Notes: generated by a model not told the origin, from the sequence alone. DNA of 64,000 nt from an uncultured Porphyromonadaceae bacterium (GCA_902495245.1 CABUWI010000007.1:1-64000); one strand, 5' to 3'; shown: positions 1-7,454, numbered from the stretch's first letter. Numbers and translations: made by a program.

Positions 1-1
1 A

Positions 2-97
2 CAGACTTTCGAGTTCAACGGCAAAGACAATGGCGATGACGACGGTGGCAAAATCATCGGTCCGATTGTAGGCCCTGTAACACCGGTTATCCGATGA
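2..97 (+). CDS. C-terminal end of TraQ-like conjugal transfer protein (DUF3872), partial
   Basis: An open frame enters from the left edge and ends at a TGA at 95-97 that overlaps the ATG of the next gene (ATGA). The visible tail reads QTFEFNGKDNGDDDGG followed by a Gly/Pro/Val-rich end. The QTFEFN stretch resembles the last strand of the DUF3872 (TraQ) proteins that close the tra operon of Bacteroides conjugative transposons, and a lysozyme gene directly after traQ is the usual order there. Identity rests on a short tail and on context, so it is tentative. Confidence 0.5.
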   Translation, partial: QTFEFNGKDNGDDDGGKIIGPIVGPVTPVIR

Positions 98-585
98 AGA
101 AACTGTTGCTATTCTTCGTGGCGTTGCTGTCCCTTGTGGTGGCAACGCCCGCCGCCAATGCTAAACGGTCAATAATGGAGCTGCCGCCGTTTGAACGTGC
201 CGTGCTAATAATAAAGAAGTTTGAGACGCTCCATAAGCCGAAGCACTGGCCCTATGTCGGCTACGGTCACCAAGTCCAGCCGGGAGAACCTTACCGTCGC
301 GGCGTGCAGCTCACCGAAAGACAGGCAGACGCCCTGTTGCGGAAAGACCTCCGCAAGTTCTGCGCCCTATATTCCCAATACGGCAAGGATTCTATCCTTT
401 TAGCCTGCCTCGCCTACAACTGCGGCCCCGGTGTCGTCAACAAAAGCAGCGTCCTGAAAAAGCTGAAAGCCGGCAACCGAGACATCTTCAAAGCCTACAC
501 CGCCCACTGCCGTTATAAAGGCAAGTTCCACAAGCAACTCTACCAACGCCGCCTGACTGAGTGGATTGTATTGTTCGCAAAATAA
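94..585 (+). CDS. Conjugation-associated lysozyme-like glycoside hydrolase
   Basis: A 163-residue protein with a clear signal peptide (hydrophobic residues 4-21, cleavage near ANA-KR). The mature part has a lysozyme-like layout: an early glutamate in KKFETLHK, a glycine-rich stretch GYGHQV, then ALLRKDLRKF and LACLAYNCGPG, as in GH24/phage-type lysozymes of the Bacteroidetes tra operon. Its likely role is local opening of peptidoglycan in the periplasm for the conjugation channel. The start overlaps the preceding TraQ-like stop by four bases, implying translational coupling, and a strong hairpin follows the stop, so it is probably the last gene of the transfer operon. The glutamate as catalytic residue is inferred from the family. 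Confidence 0.82.
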   Translation: MKKLLLFFVALLSLVVATPAANAKRSIMELPPFERAVLIIKKFETLHKPKHWPYVGYGHQVQPGEPYRRGVQLTERQADALLRKDLRKFCALYSQYGKDSILLACLAYNCGPGVVNKSSVLKKLKAGNRDIFKAYTAHCRYKGKFHKQLYQRRLTEWIVLFAK

Positions 586-590
586 TGAAA

Positions 591-627
591 CTCCGTTGAA
601 ATAGCACTTTATGTTATTTCAACGGAG
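591..627 (+). terminator. Hairpin closing the transfer operon
   Basis: A perfect 13-bp stem (CTCCGTTGAAATA at 591-603 with its complement at 615-627) around an 11-nt loop starts 6 bases after the lysozyme stop. No strong T-run follows. It sits between converging genes and could stop transcription from both sides. Confidence 0.65.
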
Positions 628-648
628 CTGATAATTTGCGATTTAAGT

Positions 649-1311
649 CTATTGCCAATTCATAGTGGCGCATATATCAGAAGTGACAGATGGAAATCTG
701 TCATACTGCGATAGCCATCCGGGGACATCACGGTTCATCCACCCCAATACTTCCATCATTTCAGAATGGATATCCCTGACCCGATTGATGTTCCAGCATA
801 TTGATTCGTTATGAAAAACGCGATTGCGAAATGCACGGAAACGGTTTAGTGGAGCTGAGACATTCTTACGTTGTCTTTTAGCTTTAGGCATAAAAGGAAA
901 TGCCCTGCGCAAATCTTTCCACAAAATACGCTCGTATTCACTGTTAAGCAATGACACCCAAAAACCTAACGTAAGTTCGGCAACAATTTTTGAAGGTGTT
1001 ATTTGTTCATGCCTTCCGGATATCTGTTTTGCAGCTTGCGTAATATACCTGTTCAAATTAGATAATCCGGGTGTATTCGGGAATACGGCGTACCAATCAT
1101 CTCTACCGGTCATCTGTCTTAGCTCACGACAAAGGGCGTTACGTAAGGTAACCTCAAAAACAGATAAAGAAACATACATTGCCTCTGACAGTTGCAGGTT
1201 ACACCTATAATGTGTTATAGCCCGTTTCTCGTCGTGCGGATACAAGGTAAAATACCTTTCCATCCGCTTGTCTGAAAAAACTTTATTGAAAAAAGCTTTG
1301 TTATATGACAT
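649..1311 (-). CDS. Abi-family (Abi_2/AbiD/F-like) HEPN protein
   Basis: A 220-residue protein. The sequence RNRVFH at residues 162-167 fits the R-x4-H motif of HEPN ribonucleases, and the helical N-terminal part (YRCNLQLSEAMYVSLSVFE, then LRNAL) matches the Abi_2 family, known from AbiD/AbiF abortive infection proteins. The expected activity is RNA cleavage in the cytoplasm during phage attack, although target and trigger cannot be read here. It faces the transfer operon tail to tail and is separate from the DUF3873-PcfJ-PcfK operon, which is typical of ICE cargo. A promoter-like TAATTTTG lies on the minus strand at 1397-1404. No partner antitoxin is visible next to it. Confidence 0.75.
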   Translation of the reverse strand: MSYNKAFFNKVFSDKRMERYFTLYPHDEKRAITHYRCNLQLSEAMYVSLSVFEVTLRNALCRELRQMTGRDDWYAVFPNTPGLSNLNRYITQAAKQISGRHEQITPSKIVAELTLGFWVSLLNSEYERILWKDLRRAFPFMPKAKRQRKNVSAPLNRFRAFRNRVFHNESICWNINRVRDIHSEMMEVLGWMNRDVPGWLSQYDRFPSVTSDICATMNWQ

Positions 1312-1489
1312 ATAATGACTAATTTTGCATCGCAGTCCCGGTAATTCCTCTCCCTGTTTTCAGATGCAGGTGAAGAATCCGGGTTTTTTATTTCCGCAAA
1401 ATTAGCAAAAATATCTCATATAATCCTAAACAGATACAGCAATCCGCCCAATGCCGCCTGTGGCGGCCGAAATTTTTAGCGAAATCAAC

Positions 1490-1516
1490 GGAGCGACTTC
1501 ATCACGAGGTCGCTCC
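1490..1516 (-). terminator. Hairpin downstream of the DUF3873 gene
   Basis: Stem GGAGCGAC (1490-1497) with GTCGCTCC (1509-1516), loop 11 nt, 26 bases beyond the stop of the minus-strand DUF3873 gene. Position fits an operon terminator; the T-tract is weak. Confidence 0.5.
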
Positions 1517-1542
1517 GCCTGCTATATTACGACTTGGCTAAA

Positions 1543-1755
1543 TTATTTCTTCTTGTTGAGCCATTCATCACGGCGTTGTCTGCACTCTTTGAGAGTATCA
1601 GCCACGCAGGAGAACAATTCTCCGTCAGTGTGGCGGTAATCAAATTGATAGTGTTTCTTTCTCCTTGTGCGGTAGCCTGTGTAAAACACTTCGTATTGTT
1701 CAGTGCCGGAAGTGGTGGTTGTGCTTACTCCGTGGACGGTCATTCTCGTTGCCAT
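1543..1755 (-). CDS. DUF3873 family protein
   Basis: A 70-residue cytoplasmic protein with the features of DUF3873: an N-terminal MTVHGV, central YEVFYTG, a basic patch RRKKHYQFDYRHTDGELFSC and a C-terminal CRQRRDEWLNKK. DUF3873 genes are small passengers found again and again in Bacteroidetes conjugative transposons; their function is unknown. It is the last gene of the minus-strand series running from 4322 to 1543 and lies 12 bases after the preceding small gene. Its presence supports reading this segment as ICE DNA rather than prophage. Confidence 0.8.
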   Translation of the reverse strand: MATRMTVHGVSTTTTSGTEQYEVFYTGYRTRRKKHYQFDYRHTDGELFSCVADTLKECRQRRDEWLNKKK

Positions 1756-1767
1756 AGTAATGCGGTT

Positions 1768-2025
1768 TTAGTATTCTACAATCAGTATCCGATATTCAAA
1801 TGTTATTTCGGGGTTGGTTATCTTTCTTTGTTTCAGCCATAGGTGGTGGCTGCCGTAGCCATAGACAAAGTATCGGTCAAGGTCGTATTTGTCGGTAAAG
1901 TCAGCGACTATCTGCCGTAGCGTTTCCTCGCTATCGGCATAGAGGATGTGATTTACAAACTCTATGATGATTTCAGCCATCTTATCATCAAAGATGATAG
2001 TCGGATGTTCAAATGTTACGTTCAT
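1768..2025 (-). CDS. Small hypothetical ICE protein
   Basis: An 85-residue protein starting MNVTFEHPTIIF and ending YRILIVEY; no family recognised. The frame is also open to an ATG at 2079 directly after the PcfJ stop, but a perfect 8-bp stem hairpin (2043-2068) lies between that ATG and the MNV start, and the extra 18 residues look like translated spacer. I therefore prefer the start at 2025. It is acidic and soluble, with no signal peptide or membrane segment. It lies between PcfJ and DUF3873 in the same orientation with short gaps, so it is probably co-transcribed with them. Confidence 0.6.
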   Translation of the reverse strand: MNVTFEHPTIIFDDKMAEIIIEFVNHILYADSEETLRQIVADFTDKYDLDRYFVYGYGSHHLWLKQRKITNPEITFEYRILIVEY

Positions 2026-2042
2026 AATCGGTGGGGATTTAT

Positions 2043-2068
2043 GACCTGCGCCATTGCTGACGCAGGTC
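2043..2068 (-). other. Intergenic hairpin within ICE operon
   Basis: GACCTGCG (2043-2050) and CGCAGGTC (2061-2068) pair perfectly around a 10-nt loop, just after the PcfJ stop. It may protect or weakly attenuate the transcript; it also helps choose the start of the next gene. Confidence 0.5.
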
Positions 2069-2079
2069 GGGTTATACAT

Positions 2080-3390
2080 TTAGGCAGTCATTCTCTCCTT
2101 GATTAGTCGGGCGTTTGAGTTCACAAGGTTGATGATGCGGTCGTGGTATTCGGTGTCCTTATTATATTTGCCGTGGCACTGCACCACTTTGAGGGTCTGC
2201 AAGTCAACCTCTACCGTCTCTATTATGGTATCGCCAATCCTTGCTGACAATACCAGCGTGTTCTTTTTAAGGTAGTAGGAAGATGAGAATACGCAGATGT
2301 GCTGTGTGTTACCCTCCTGGCAGTATTCCTCTATGCTCTCAAGCACCTTCACCGATATTTCATTGTCGGAGATTACCAGACCGAAGAATTTGGATTTGAG
2401 AGCCTTGAACTGTTCTTCGTTCTCTTTCTCTCGGAGCAGTCTTTCCTCGGCTCTCCTGCGCTCGGCGTCCTCACGCTCCCTTCTGCGTCTGTCCTCTATC
2501 TTTCGGCTCAATCCATCGTGCGCCTCTATGAAATCTTCGGGGCAGATGTTCTTGGGATTGCGGAGGTCTTTGCCGAGGTTCTTCAGCATCCGCAGATAGT
2601 CGCACCACATTCCTATGTTGTTGATATGGTAGCGGTGGCGTTTGGCGATAAGGTACGATGCCCAAAATTCATCAGCATTGTCGGGATTGGCAATAAAGTA
2701 TTTCATTTCCTCAATCTCTCCGGCTTTCATCAGCGTCTCCATTCTTGGGTCGGCAAGGAGAGCCTTGAAAAGTCGGACGGGGGATAATCCATAGAAATCA
2801 CCCTTGAAGCCGTTGCGTTTGAGTTGGGGTATTACCTTAATTCTCGGATAGACCTCACTCCATGCGACAACATCATCATATAGAGAGTTGTGCGGGCGTA
2901 TCTCCATTTCGCTCCAATAAGACCAGCAGTCGCAGTAATGGAAAGTAAATCCACGGAGCAGAGCCATGTCGGTAACTTTGCCTTCCGGAGAAATCCACCT
3001 TTGCACGACCTCCTGACAATAGAGTTGCCTGACCTCTCCCTTACGGCTTTCGCTCGTTATCTGCGACACACGGATTACTTGAAAACCCTTGTGTGCTGTT
3101 ATGACGCTGAAATATGCGGTTTCCTTATGGGTGCGTTTGCGGGTGTCCTTCACTTTCAGTTCAGTTCCGCAGTGAGGGCATTTGCAACCTGCGACAGTGT
3201 CGCAAAGATTGCCTTTCTCTCCTTTCCAAACGTGTCCGCAGTCGGAGCAGGTCATTGTTCCGCTATTGGTGCGGTAGGCGAAATGCTCAACGCAGTTGCG
3301 GTATGCCCATTTCTCTTGTGTCACGGTTATGGGGCGCAGTGTGGCGGATAGTCCTGCCACTTGCTTTTGTAATGCTGTCTTGGGTTTCAT
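2080..3390 (-). CDS. PcfJ-like protein
   Basis: A 436-residue protein of the PcfJ-like family, which is widespread on conjugative elements; biochemical function is not established. Two Cys pairs (CSDC near residue 48 and CPHC near residue 75) form a probable zinc ribbon in the N-terminal third. A hydrophilic coiled-coil stretch rich in Arg/Glu (about residues 300-345) separates a helical core from a C-terminal beta-rich part. It follows the PcfK-like gene by 12 bases, the same pairing seen on other conjugative plasmids and transposons, so the two probably act together. No signal peptide. Confidence 0.82.
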   Translation of the reverse strand: MKPKTALQKQVAGLSATLRPITVTQEKWAYRNCVEHFAYRTNSGTMTCSDCGHVWKGEKGNLCDTVAGCKCPHCGTELKVKDTRKRTHKETAYFSVITAHKGFQVIRVSQITSESRKGEVRQLYCQEVVQRWISPEGKVTDMALLRGFTFHYCDCWSYWSEMEIRPHNSLYDDVVAWSEVYPRIKVIPQLKRNGFKGDFYGLSPVRLFKALLADPRMETLMKAGEIEEMKYFIANPDNADEFWASYLIAKRHRYHINNIGMWCDYLRMLKNLGKDLRNPKNICPEDFIEAHDGLSRKIEDRRRREREDAERRRAEERLLREKENEEQFKALKSKFFGLVISDNEISVKVLESIEEYCQEGNTQHICVFSSSYYLKKNTLVLSARIGDTIIETVEVDLQTLKVVQCHGKYNKDTEYHDRIINLVNSNARLIKERMTA

Positions 3391-3402
3391 AGCCGTAATG
3401 TT

Positions 3403-3843
3403 TTAGAGGTCAAAAAGACTGGGTTGTGCGATTTGGGGATTGTTCTCGGTGGTTTTCTTTTCGGTGGTCTTGGGTCTGCGCATTTTAGCCATTTCCTCAT
3501 CACGGAGTTTGTTGATGGCGTCCTGCCGTGCCTGTTCCTTTTCTTCCTCGGTGAGTTCTACCGTATGGTTTACCACCACTTTGCAGTTTATTGGGTTGCC
3601 GACCTCAATCTCGCTTTCCTCCCAATAGTGTACTGCCATTCCGAAGATTTCTTCATCTGCAAAGCCGTTGCAACCGCTTTTCTGCACTTGGTTGATGATG
3701 TATGTAACGCAGTCCTCTACCGATTTAGAGGGGTTCGCAAAGCGTATAGCGAACAAAGCGTCATTGTCGGCTCTCTTTTCAAGATAAGCCTTGATTGTGT
3801 CGTTGAAGGCTCGTGTGCCTCGGTTTTCTCTTGTGGTTGCCAT
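3403..3843 (-). CDS. PcfK-like protein with C-terminal clamp-binding-like motif
   Basis: A 146-residue protein of the PcfK-like family: N-terminal RAFNDTIKAYLEKRA, central CVTYIINQVQKSGCNGF and FGMAVHYWEE, then a charged helix (VELTEEEKEQARQDAINKL) and a low-complexity tail. It ends QPSLFDL, which fits the QxxLF bacterial beta-clamp-binding motif at the extreme C-terminus, suggesting contact with the host replication clamp (inference). The leader ACGACTATGGCAA also occurs in front of the next upstream gene, which supports both starts. It is encoded just upstream of the PcfJ-like gene. Confidence 0.82.
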   Translation of the reverse strand: MATTRENRGTRAFNDTIKAYLEKRADNDALFAIRFANPSKSVEDCVTYIINQVQKSGCNGFADEEIFGMAVHYWEESEIEVGNPINCKVVVNHTVELTEEEKEQARQDAINKLRDEEMAKMRRPKTTEKKTTENNPQIAQPSLFDL

Positions 3844-3855
3844 AGTCGTATGAAT

Positions 3856-4083
3856 TTAGAGTGTTGCGAGTATCATTTTTTCAATCTCCGTGCGGTTGAG
3901 TTCCGTTTGGAAAAGCCAGCTTATGAAAAGTCTGCGCCCCGCAGGTTTGAGTTCCCGGTACAGCTCGCGGAATGTTGAGATGTTTCCGTTGAGATAAGTT
4001 TCCACCATATACTCGGCGATGTTGTCAACCTCGTAATATTTGGCTTGCTGTTCCCAAGTCTTTGAATGTCTTGTCATTGCCAT
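3856..4083 (-). CDS. Small hypothetical ICE protein
   Basis: A 75-residue protein beginning MAMTRHSKTWEQQAKYYEVDN and ending in helix-rich LNRTEIEKMILATL. The frame is open further upstream, but the start at 4083 carries the same ACGACTATGGCAA leader as the PcfK-like gene, while the upstream extension overlaps the neighbouring membrane-protein gene in another frame. No family recognised. It lies 12 bases before PcfK in the same direction and is probably part of that operon. Confidence 0.6.
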   Translation of the reverse strand: MAMTRHSKTWEQQAKYYEVDNIAEYMVETYLNGNISTFRELYRELKPAGRRLFISWLFQTELNRTEIEKMILATL

Positions 4084-4097
4084 AGTCGTAAATGCTT

Positions 4098-4322
4098 TTA
4101 GAGTGTTAAAATCCAATAGATTACTCCGATTGCGGTAAGGATTGAAATGAGCCAGCCTATTCCCCTCAGTATGGGTTTCGCTATCGCCCACAACGCTATC
4201 CCGATAACCGCCCCGATGATGATTGCCACCGCTTTGACCGCCCTTGTGATTATGCGGTAATGATAGGAGGATTGGCGAGCTTGCCTTGACCTAATATCTT
4301 TATGTTTACCTGTGGCTTTCAT
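4098..4322 (-). CDS. Small ICE membrane protein
   Basis: A 74-residue protein with a basic N-terminus (MKATGKHKDIRSRQARQ) followed by two hydrophobic segments, about residues 30-48 and 55-74. It is predicted to sit in the inner membrane with the N-terminus in the cytoplasm. It is the first gene of the minus-strand PcfK-PcfJ-DUF3873 series. No family recognised. Confidence 0.6.
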   Translation of the reverse strand: MKATGKHKDIRSRQARQSSYHYRIITRAVKAVAIIIGAVIGIALWAIAKPILRGIGWLISILTAIGVIYWILTL

Positions 4323-5070
4323 ATCGGTGGGGGCTTTTTTTTAACCATGCGTCCAAAGACAGTGTGGTTGTATGAGTTGCTTGACACTTGAAAGGCGTGG
4401 GGCGGTAAAAGAGGGATGTTCAGGCCTTGACATAAAAAATACGAGCCGACGCAGGAGGTCTGGAGATTTTTTATGCCAAAGCCAAAAGAATATCCCTTCG
4501 CCACACGTTAGGTTAAGGCAAGCAACTCGTACTGACCCACTTGTTGATGGTGCGCCTTGTTGAGAAGGCTCCCCCGGATGAAAGACCATGAAAACATAAA
4601 TCGTCGCCGACCCGACGGTGGTGGCGATGGATTGGAACACTGAAAAAAAAGAAAATCGGTGCAGCCCCGCTAAAAAAGAAGTGTGCCGCAATGACGAGGA
4701 TCTGAAAGGCCCGTCATTACGACACTGTTCTTTTCGGTGGATGCTGTTCAAGCGGTGAGTGAGGGGGCGGTCGTAAAAGTCCTTATCCGGCAATGCGTCC
4801 CGGAACACGGACGACAGCCATTCAGTCTTATGGTGACGGCAGCGTCCCCGATGCCATTCCATAAGGCGATGGCCGTCGTCGGTGTTCAGCATTGCCCATA
4901 GGCGTGATGCGGTCAACTGGTGTCAGTGGACTTGTCCACCGTCACTTGTTGACGGCATATCGCCGCAGACACGGAAGACCGCCCCGTCTCTCACCGCTTT
5001 AACCGAGAAATTAAATGAGAAACAAAGAGAAAATCACGAATGGCTTGTTCAATCCGATATTTCTTATTAA
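4323..5070. other. Long non-coding stretch with several hairpins
   Basis: About 750 bases without a convincing gene. It holds inverted repeats at 4690-4696/4712-4718 (AATGACG with complement), 4926-4931/4934-4939 (GTGGAC with GTCCAC) and 4939-4944/4950-4955 (CCGTCA with TGACGG); the last two abut. It lies between the divergently read small-membrane-protein operon and the three-gene cassette, so it may be a long leader, a promoter region or a transfer-related site. A 191-codon minus-strand open frame (4341-4916) has no recognisable domain and an implausible composition. Confidence 0.5.
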
Positions 5071-5094
5071 ATTTGCAATTCGCGAATTGCAAAT
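5071..5094. repeat. 24-bp perfect palindrome, copy 1
   Basis: ATTTGCAATTCG is followed directly by its own reverse complement. It ends 12 bases before the HTH gene, a position expected for an operator. The identical 24-bp sequence recurs at 7082-7105, after the last gene of the cassette. Confidence 0.9.
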
Positions 5095-5106
5095 AATATT
5101 GTATAA

Positions 5107-5640
5107 ATGACTAAATCACATAATGGTATGCGTCCACAGGATATAGTGATTCTGTTGAAGAAAGTCACTTTGACAGGACGAGGTATGACGAATGCCCAGA
5201 TTGCCAAAGATCTCGGCATAAGCGCATCGGAAGTGTCGGAAGCACTGGAACGTTGCCGCATTGCCCGTCTGATTGACAATCTGAAACAACGTGTAAACAT
5301 ACTTGCCCTAAAGGAATTTATGGTTCACGGACTGAAATATGTTTTTCCTGTGCAGCCGCAGGCAAAAGTGCGGGGAATCGCCACCGCAATATCCGCTCCG
5401 CCGTTGAATGAGAAAATTCTATCGGAAAAGGATGCGTATGTGTGGCCGGACGCAAAAGGGAATATACGCGGGGAAGCTATCGTTCCGCTTTATCGGACTG
5501 TTCCGGAGGCAGTAAGGATTGATCCGATGCTGCATAGTCTTTTGGCAATCGCCGACGTTTTCCGCATAGGTCGGACAAGAGAAGTGGAACTCGCCAAAGT
5601 GGAACTGGACTCAATACTTTCTACCTATGATGTCAAGTAA
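5107..5640 (+). CDS. Helix-turn-helix regulator, antitoxin-like, of a three-gene cassette
   Basis: A 177-residue protein whose N-terminal third carries a winged-helix/HTH signature (MTNAQIAKDLGISASEVSEAL, about residues 33-53). The remainder (YVFPVQPQAKVRG, then LHSLLAIADVFRIGR) is a separate domain I cannot name. It starts 12 bases after a 24-bp palindrome and its stop overlaps the next start by 14 bases, so it is tightly coupled to the nucleotidyltransferase. A DNA-binding protein in front of a nucleotidyltransferase recalls the AbiEi/AbiEii type IV toxin-antitoxin layout, in which the antitoxin binds inverted repeats and represses its own operon. The antitoxin role is inference from layout. 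Confidence 0.65.
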   Translation: MTKSHNGMRPQDIVILLKKVTLTGRGMTNAQIAKDLGISASEVSEALERCRIARLIDNLKQRVNILALKEFMVHGLKYVFPVQPQAKVRGIATAISAPPLNEKILSEKDAYVWPDAKGNIRGEAIVPLYRTVPEAVRIDPMLHSLLAIADVFRIGRTREVELAKVELDSILSTYDVK

Positions 5641-6310
5641 TGTAAACCGGCTTAAAATCATAGCCGTGGGGCTGGGAGACCTGTGTCGTGATGTCGTCTT
5701 TGTCGGCGGTTCTGTTGCCGAACTGTATGCCGACGATCCGGCGGCGACAGACATACGTCCGACAATGGATGTGGACTGTGTGATAGAGCTGGCAACCTAC
5801 GGCAGTTTGCAGGAATTTGAAGATTTGTTGCGCCGGCATGGATTTGTGAACGACATAGAATCCGGCGTGATTTGCCGATGGAAATATAACGGCGAGACTG
5901 TGGATATAATGCCGGACAGGGACAGTATCCTCGGATTCACCAATCAATGGTATCGCCCCGGCTTTCAACATAGGGAAATATATGAATTACCTGACGGCAC
6001 TGCGGTCTATATTCTGCCTCCGTTATATTATCTCGCCACAAAGATAGAGTCGATAAGAGGTCGTGGAGGTGATGACCTGAGATTCTCACATGACTTCGAG
6101 GATTTTATCTATGTACTAAACAATCGTCAGGACATCACATCGTTGTTTGACAATGAAAACAATGCTGCCCTTATAGAATATATTTCTTTTTGGGCTTCTG
6201 AGATGCTTGCCCGTCAGAATTGCCGCGAGGAGATAGAATGTATGCTGCCTTATGGCGATTATGACCGTGTTGACTATATAATCGAGATTCTAAATCACTT
6301 TAGGCGATGA
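5627..6310 (+). CDS. Nucleotidyltransferase, possible AbiEii/MenT-like toxin
   Basis: A 227-residue protein with the minimal nucleotidyltransferase fold: GGS at 27-29, TMDVD at 46-50 giving two metal-binding aspartates (D48, D50), and a third acidic residue D93 in ETVDIMPD. The spacing fits the DNA polymerase beta-like superfamily, including AbiEii/AbiGii-type toxins. Those enzymes transfer nucleotides to tRNA or protein targets; the target here is unknown. The start overlaps the HTH gene by 14 bases and its TGA overlaps the ATG of the phosphoesterase by 4 bases, so all three are one translationally coupled operon. An alternative is a non-toxic NTase that modifies a small molecule. Confidence 0.7.
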   Translation: MMSSNVNRLKIIAVGLGDLCRDVVFVGGSVAELYADDPAATDIRPTMDVDCVIELATYGSLQEFEDLLRRHGFVNDIESGVICRWKYNGETVDIMPDRDSILGFTNQWYRPGFQHREIYELPDGTAVYILPPLYYLATKIESIRGRGGDDLRFSHDFEDFIYVLNNRQDITSLFDNENNAALIEYISFWASEMLARQNCREEIECMLPYGDYDRVDYIIEILNHFRR

Positions 6311-7071
6311 AAATCCAATACGCTTCCGACCTCCATCTCGAATTTGGAGCAAACTCCGCCATCCTCAGAGAACATCCGATGCAGCCTGTCGGTGATATCC
6401 TTGTCCTTGCAGGCGACATAGGCTATTTGGGCGATGATTCTCTTATTAAACATCCTTTCTGGGATTGGGTATCTGACAACTTTCGAGAGGTTGTCGTGAT
6501 TCCGGGAAACCATGAACTGTATAGGAATTTCGATATAAATGACCTGACGGATCGCTGGGAACTGAATTTGAGGCGCAATGTCAGATATGTTTACAATAAG
6601 GTCATTCCTCTTGATGATACCACCGATTTGATAGCTTCAACCCTATGGGCGGAAATCTCACCGGAGAACGGATATATCACCCAGCGAAATGTGAGCGACT
6701 TCCATTATATAAGGAACGGCGAAAATGTGCTGACCTGGGAGCGTTTCAATGAGGAGCATAGAAAATGCAGGAGGTTTATTGAAAACGCTGTTAAAGAAAG
6801 CAGGGCCGATAATATTATCGTAGCCACACATCATGTGCCGTCATTTGCACTGATGGATGATGAATTCAACGGTAGTCCGATAAATGGTGCCTTTACATCC
6901 GAATTGGGTGATTTCATTGCTGCCAGCAAAATCAAGTATTGGATTTACGGTCATTCCCATCGCAACATATCAAGACTGATAGGAAACACCCGATGCGTGT
7001 GCAACCAGTTGGGCTATGTCAGAGCATTGGAGCATATCTATTTCAAGACAGACGCAGTCATAGAGTTGTAA
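6307..7071 (+). CDS. Calcineurin-like metallophosphoesterase
   Basis: A 254-residue protein with all metallophosphoesterase motifs: D8-x-H10 in SDLHLEF, GD at 36-37 in LVLAGDIG, GNHE at 67-70, ATHH about residue 170, and GHSH about residue 220. These coordinate a two-metal centre. It has no signal peptide and no membrane segment, so it acts in the cytoplasm. Known members cleave phosphodiesters in nucleic acids or nucleotides, or act on proteins; the substrate cannot be told. Its four-base overlap with the nucleotidyltransferase suggests it might reverse or edit the modification made by that enzyme (inference). The second palindrome copy begins 10 bases after its stop. Confidence 0.8.
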   Translation: MKIQYASDLHLEFGANSAILREHPMQPVGDILVLAGDIGYLGDDSLIKHPFWDWVSDNFREVVVIPGNHELYRNFDINDLTDRWELNLRRNVRYVYNKVIPLDDTTDLIASTLWAEISPENGYITQRNVSDFHYIRNGENVLTWERFNEEHRKCRRFIENAVKESRADNIIVATHHVPSFALMDDEFNGSPINGAFTSELGDFIAASKIKYWIYGHSHRNISRLIGNTRCVCNQLGYVRALEHIYFKTDAVIEL

Positions 7072-7081
7072 GGAAAAAAAC

Positions 7082-7105
7082 ATTTGCAATTCGCGAATTG
7101 CAAAT
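7082..7105. repeat. 24-bp perfect palindrome, copy 2
   Basis: Identical, base for base, to the palindrome at 5071-5094. It lies just after the phosphoesterase stop, so the two copies bracket the three-gene cassette. Confidence 0.9.
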
Positions 7106-7361
7106 CATACTATTGCCTGCTTTGGCAAACGGAGGTTATATTATATTTTCTCAGTTTGTTTAACAATTAGTTATAAAAGAGTTAAAACGAACCTTCGGAC
7201 TTGCACGAGCGAGAAAAAATGACTAAATTTGCATATGGCTTGGATACTTGTGGAGACAAGTAATGCAGCAGAAAAATCAGAACTGAATTTTCAGGCACTA
7301 CCAAGGCACTAAGGAATTTTGAGATTGTCTATCTACTTGATAAAGGCATATTTGGAGTATT

Positions 7362-7386
7362 GGGTTCAAGTCCCTCCAGCTCCACA
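7362..7386 (+). other. attR candidate: partial tmRNA-like 3' end
   Basis: GGGTTCAAGTCCC followed by TCCAGCTCCACA looks like the T-loop and acceptor end of a tRNA-like molecule. The acceptor strand CAGCTCC would pair with GGGGCTG, the usual tmRNA 5' end. Only three of five T-stem pairs can form, because the two bases before GGG do not match; everything upstream is ICE sequence. That is what one expects when an element integrates into the 3' end of ssrA and leaves only the crossover core. The intact gene would lie left of the window. A tRNA gene with a similar acceptor is the alternative. Confidence 0.6.
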
Positions 7387-7390
7387 AAAT

Positions 7391-7424
7391 AACGGCGGGC
7401 TGTCGGGAAGGGCAGCCTGCCGTT
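7391..7424 (+). terminator. Strong hairpin after the att core
   Basis: AACGGCGGGCTG (7391-7402) pairs with CAGCCTGCCGTT (7413-7424), 12 bp with one G-T pair. It starts 4 bases after the tRNA-like end, so it is likely the original terminator of that RNA gene, and it also faces the stop of the next minus-strand gene. Confidence 0.65.
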
Positions 7425-7454
7425 GTCTGTTACGTTGCGCGAATTGCCGGCGGG

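Noticed and set aside
4341..4916. 191-codon minus-strand frame in the ICE gap
   Set aside because: Composition is erratic (many Ser, Phe, His, Pro), no domain is seen, and it would cover the palindromic stems; kept only as a check for the gene-free region.
7300..7386. A complete tRNA gene at the ICE boundary
   Set aside because: No matching 5' acceptor, D-arm or anticodon arm can be found upstream, and the T-stem is incomplete.
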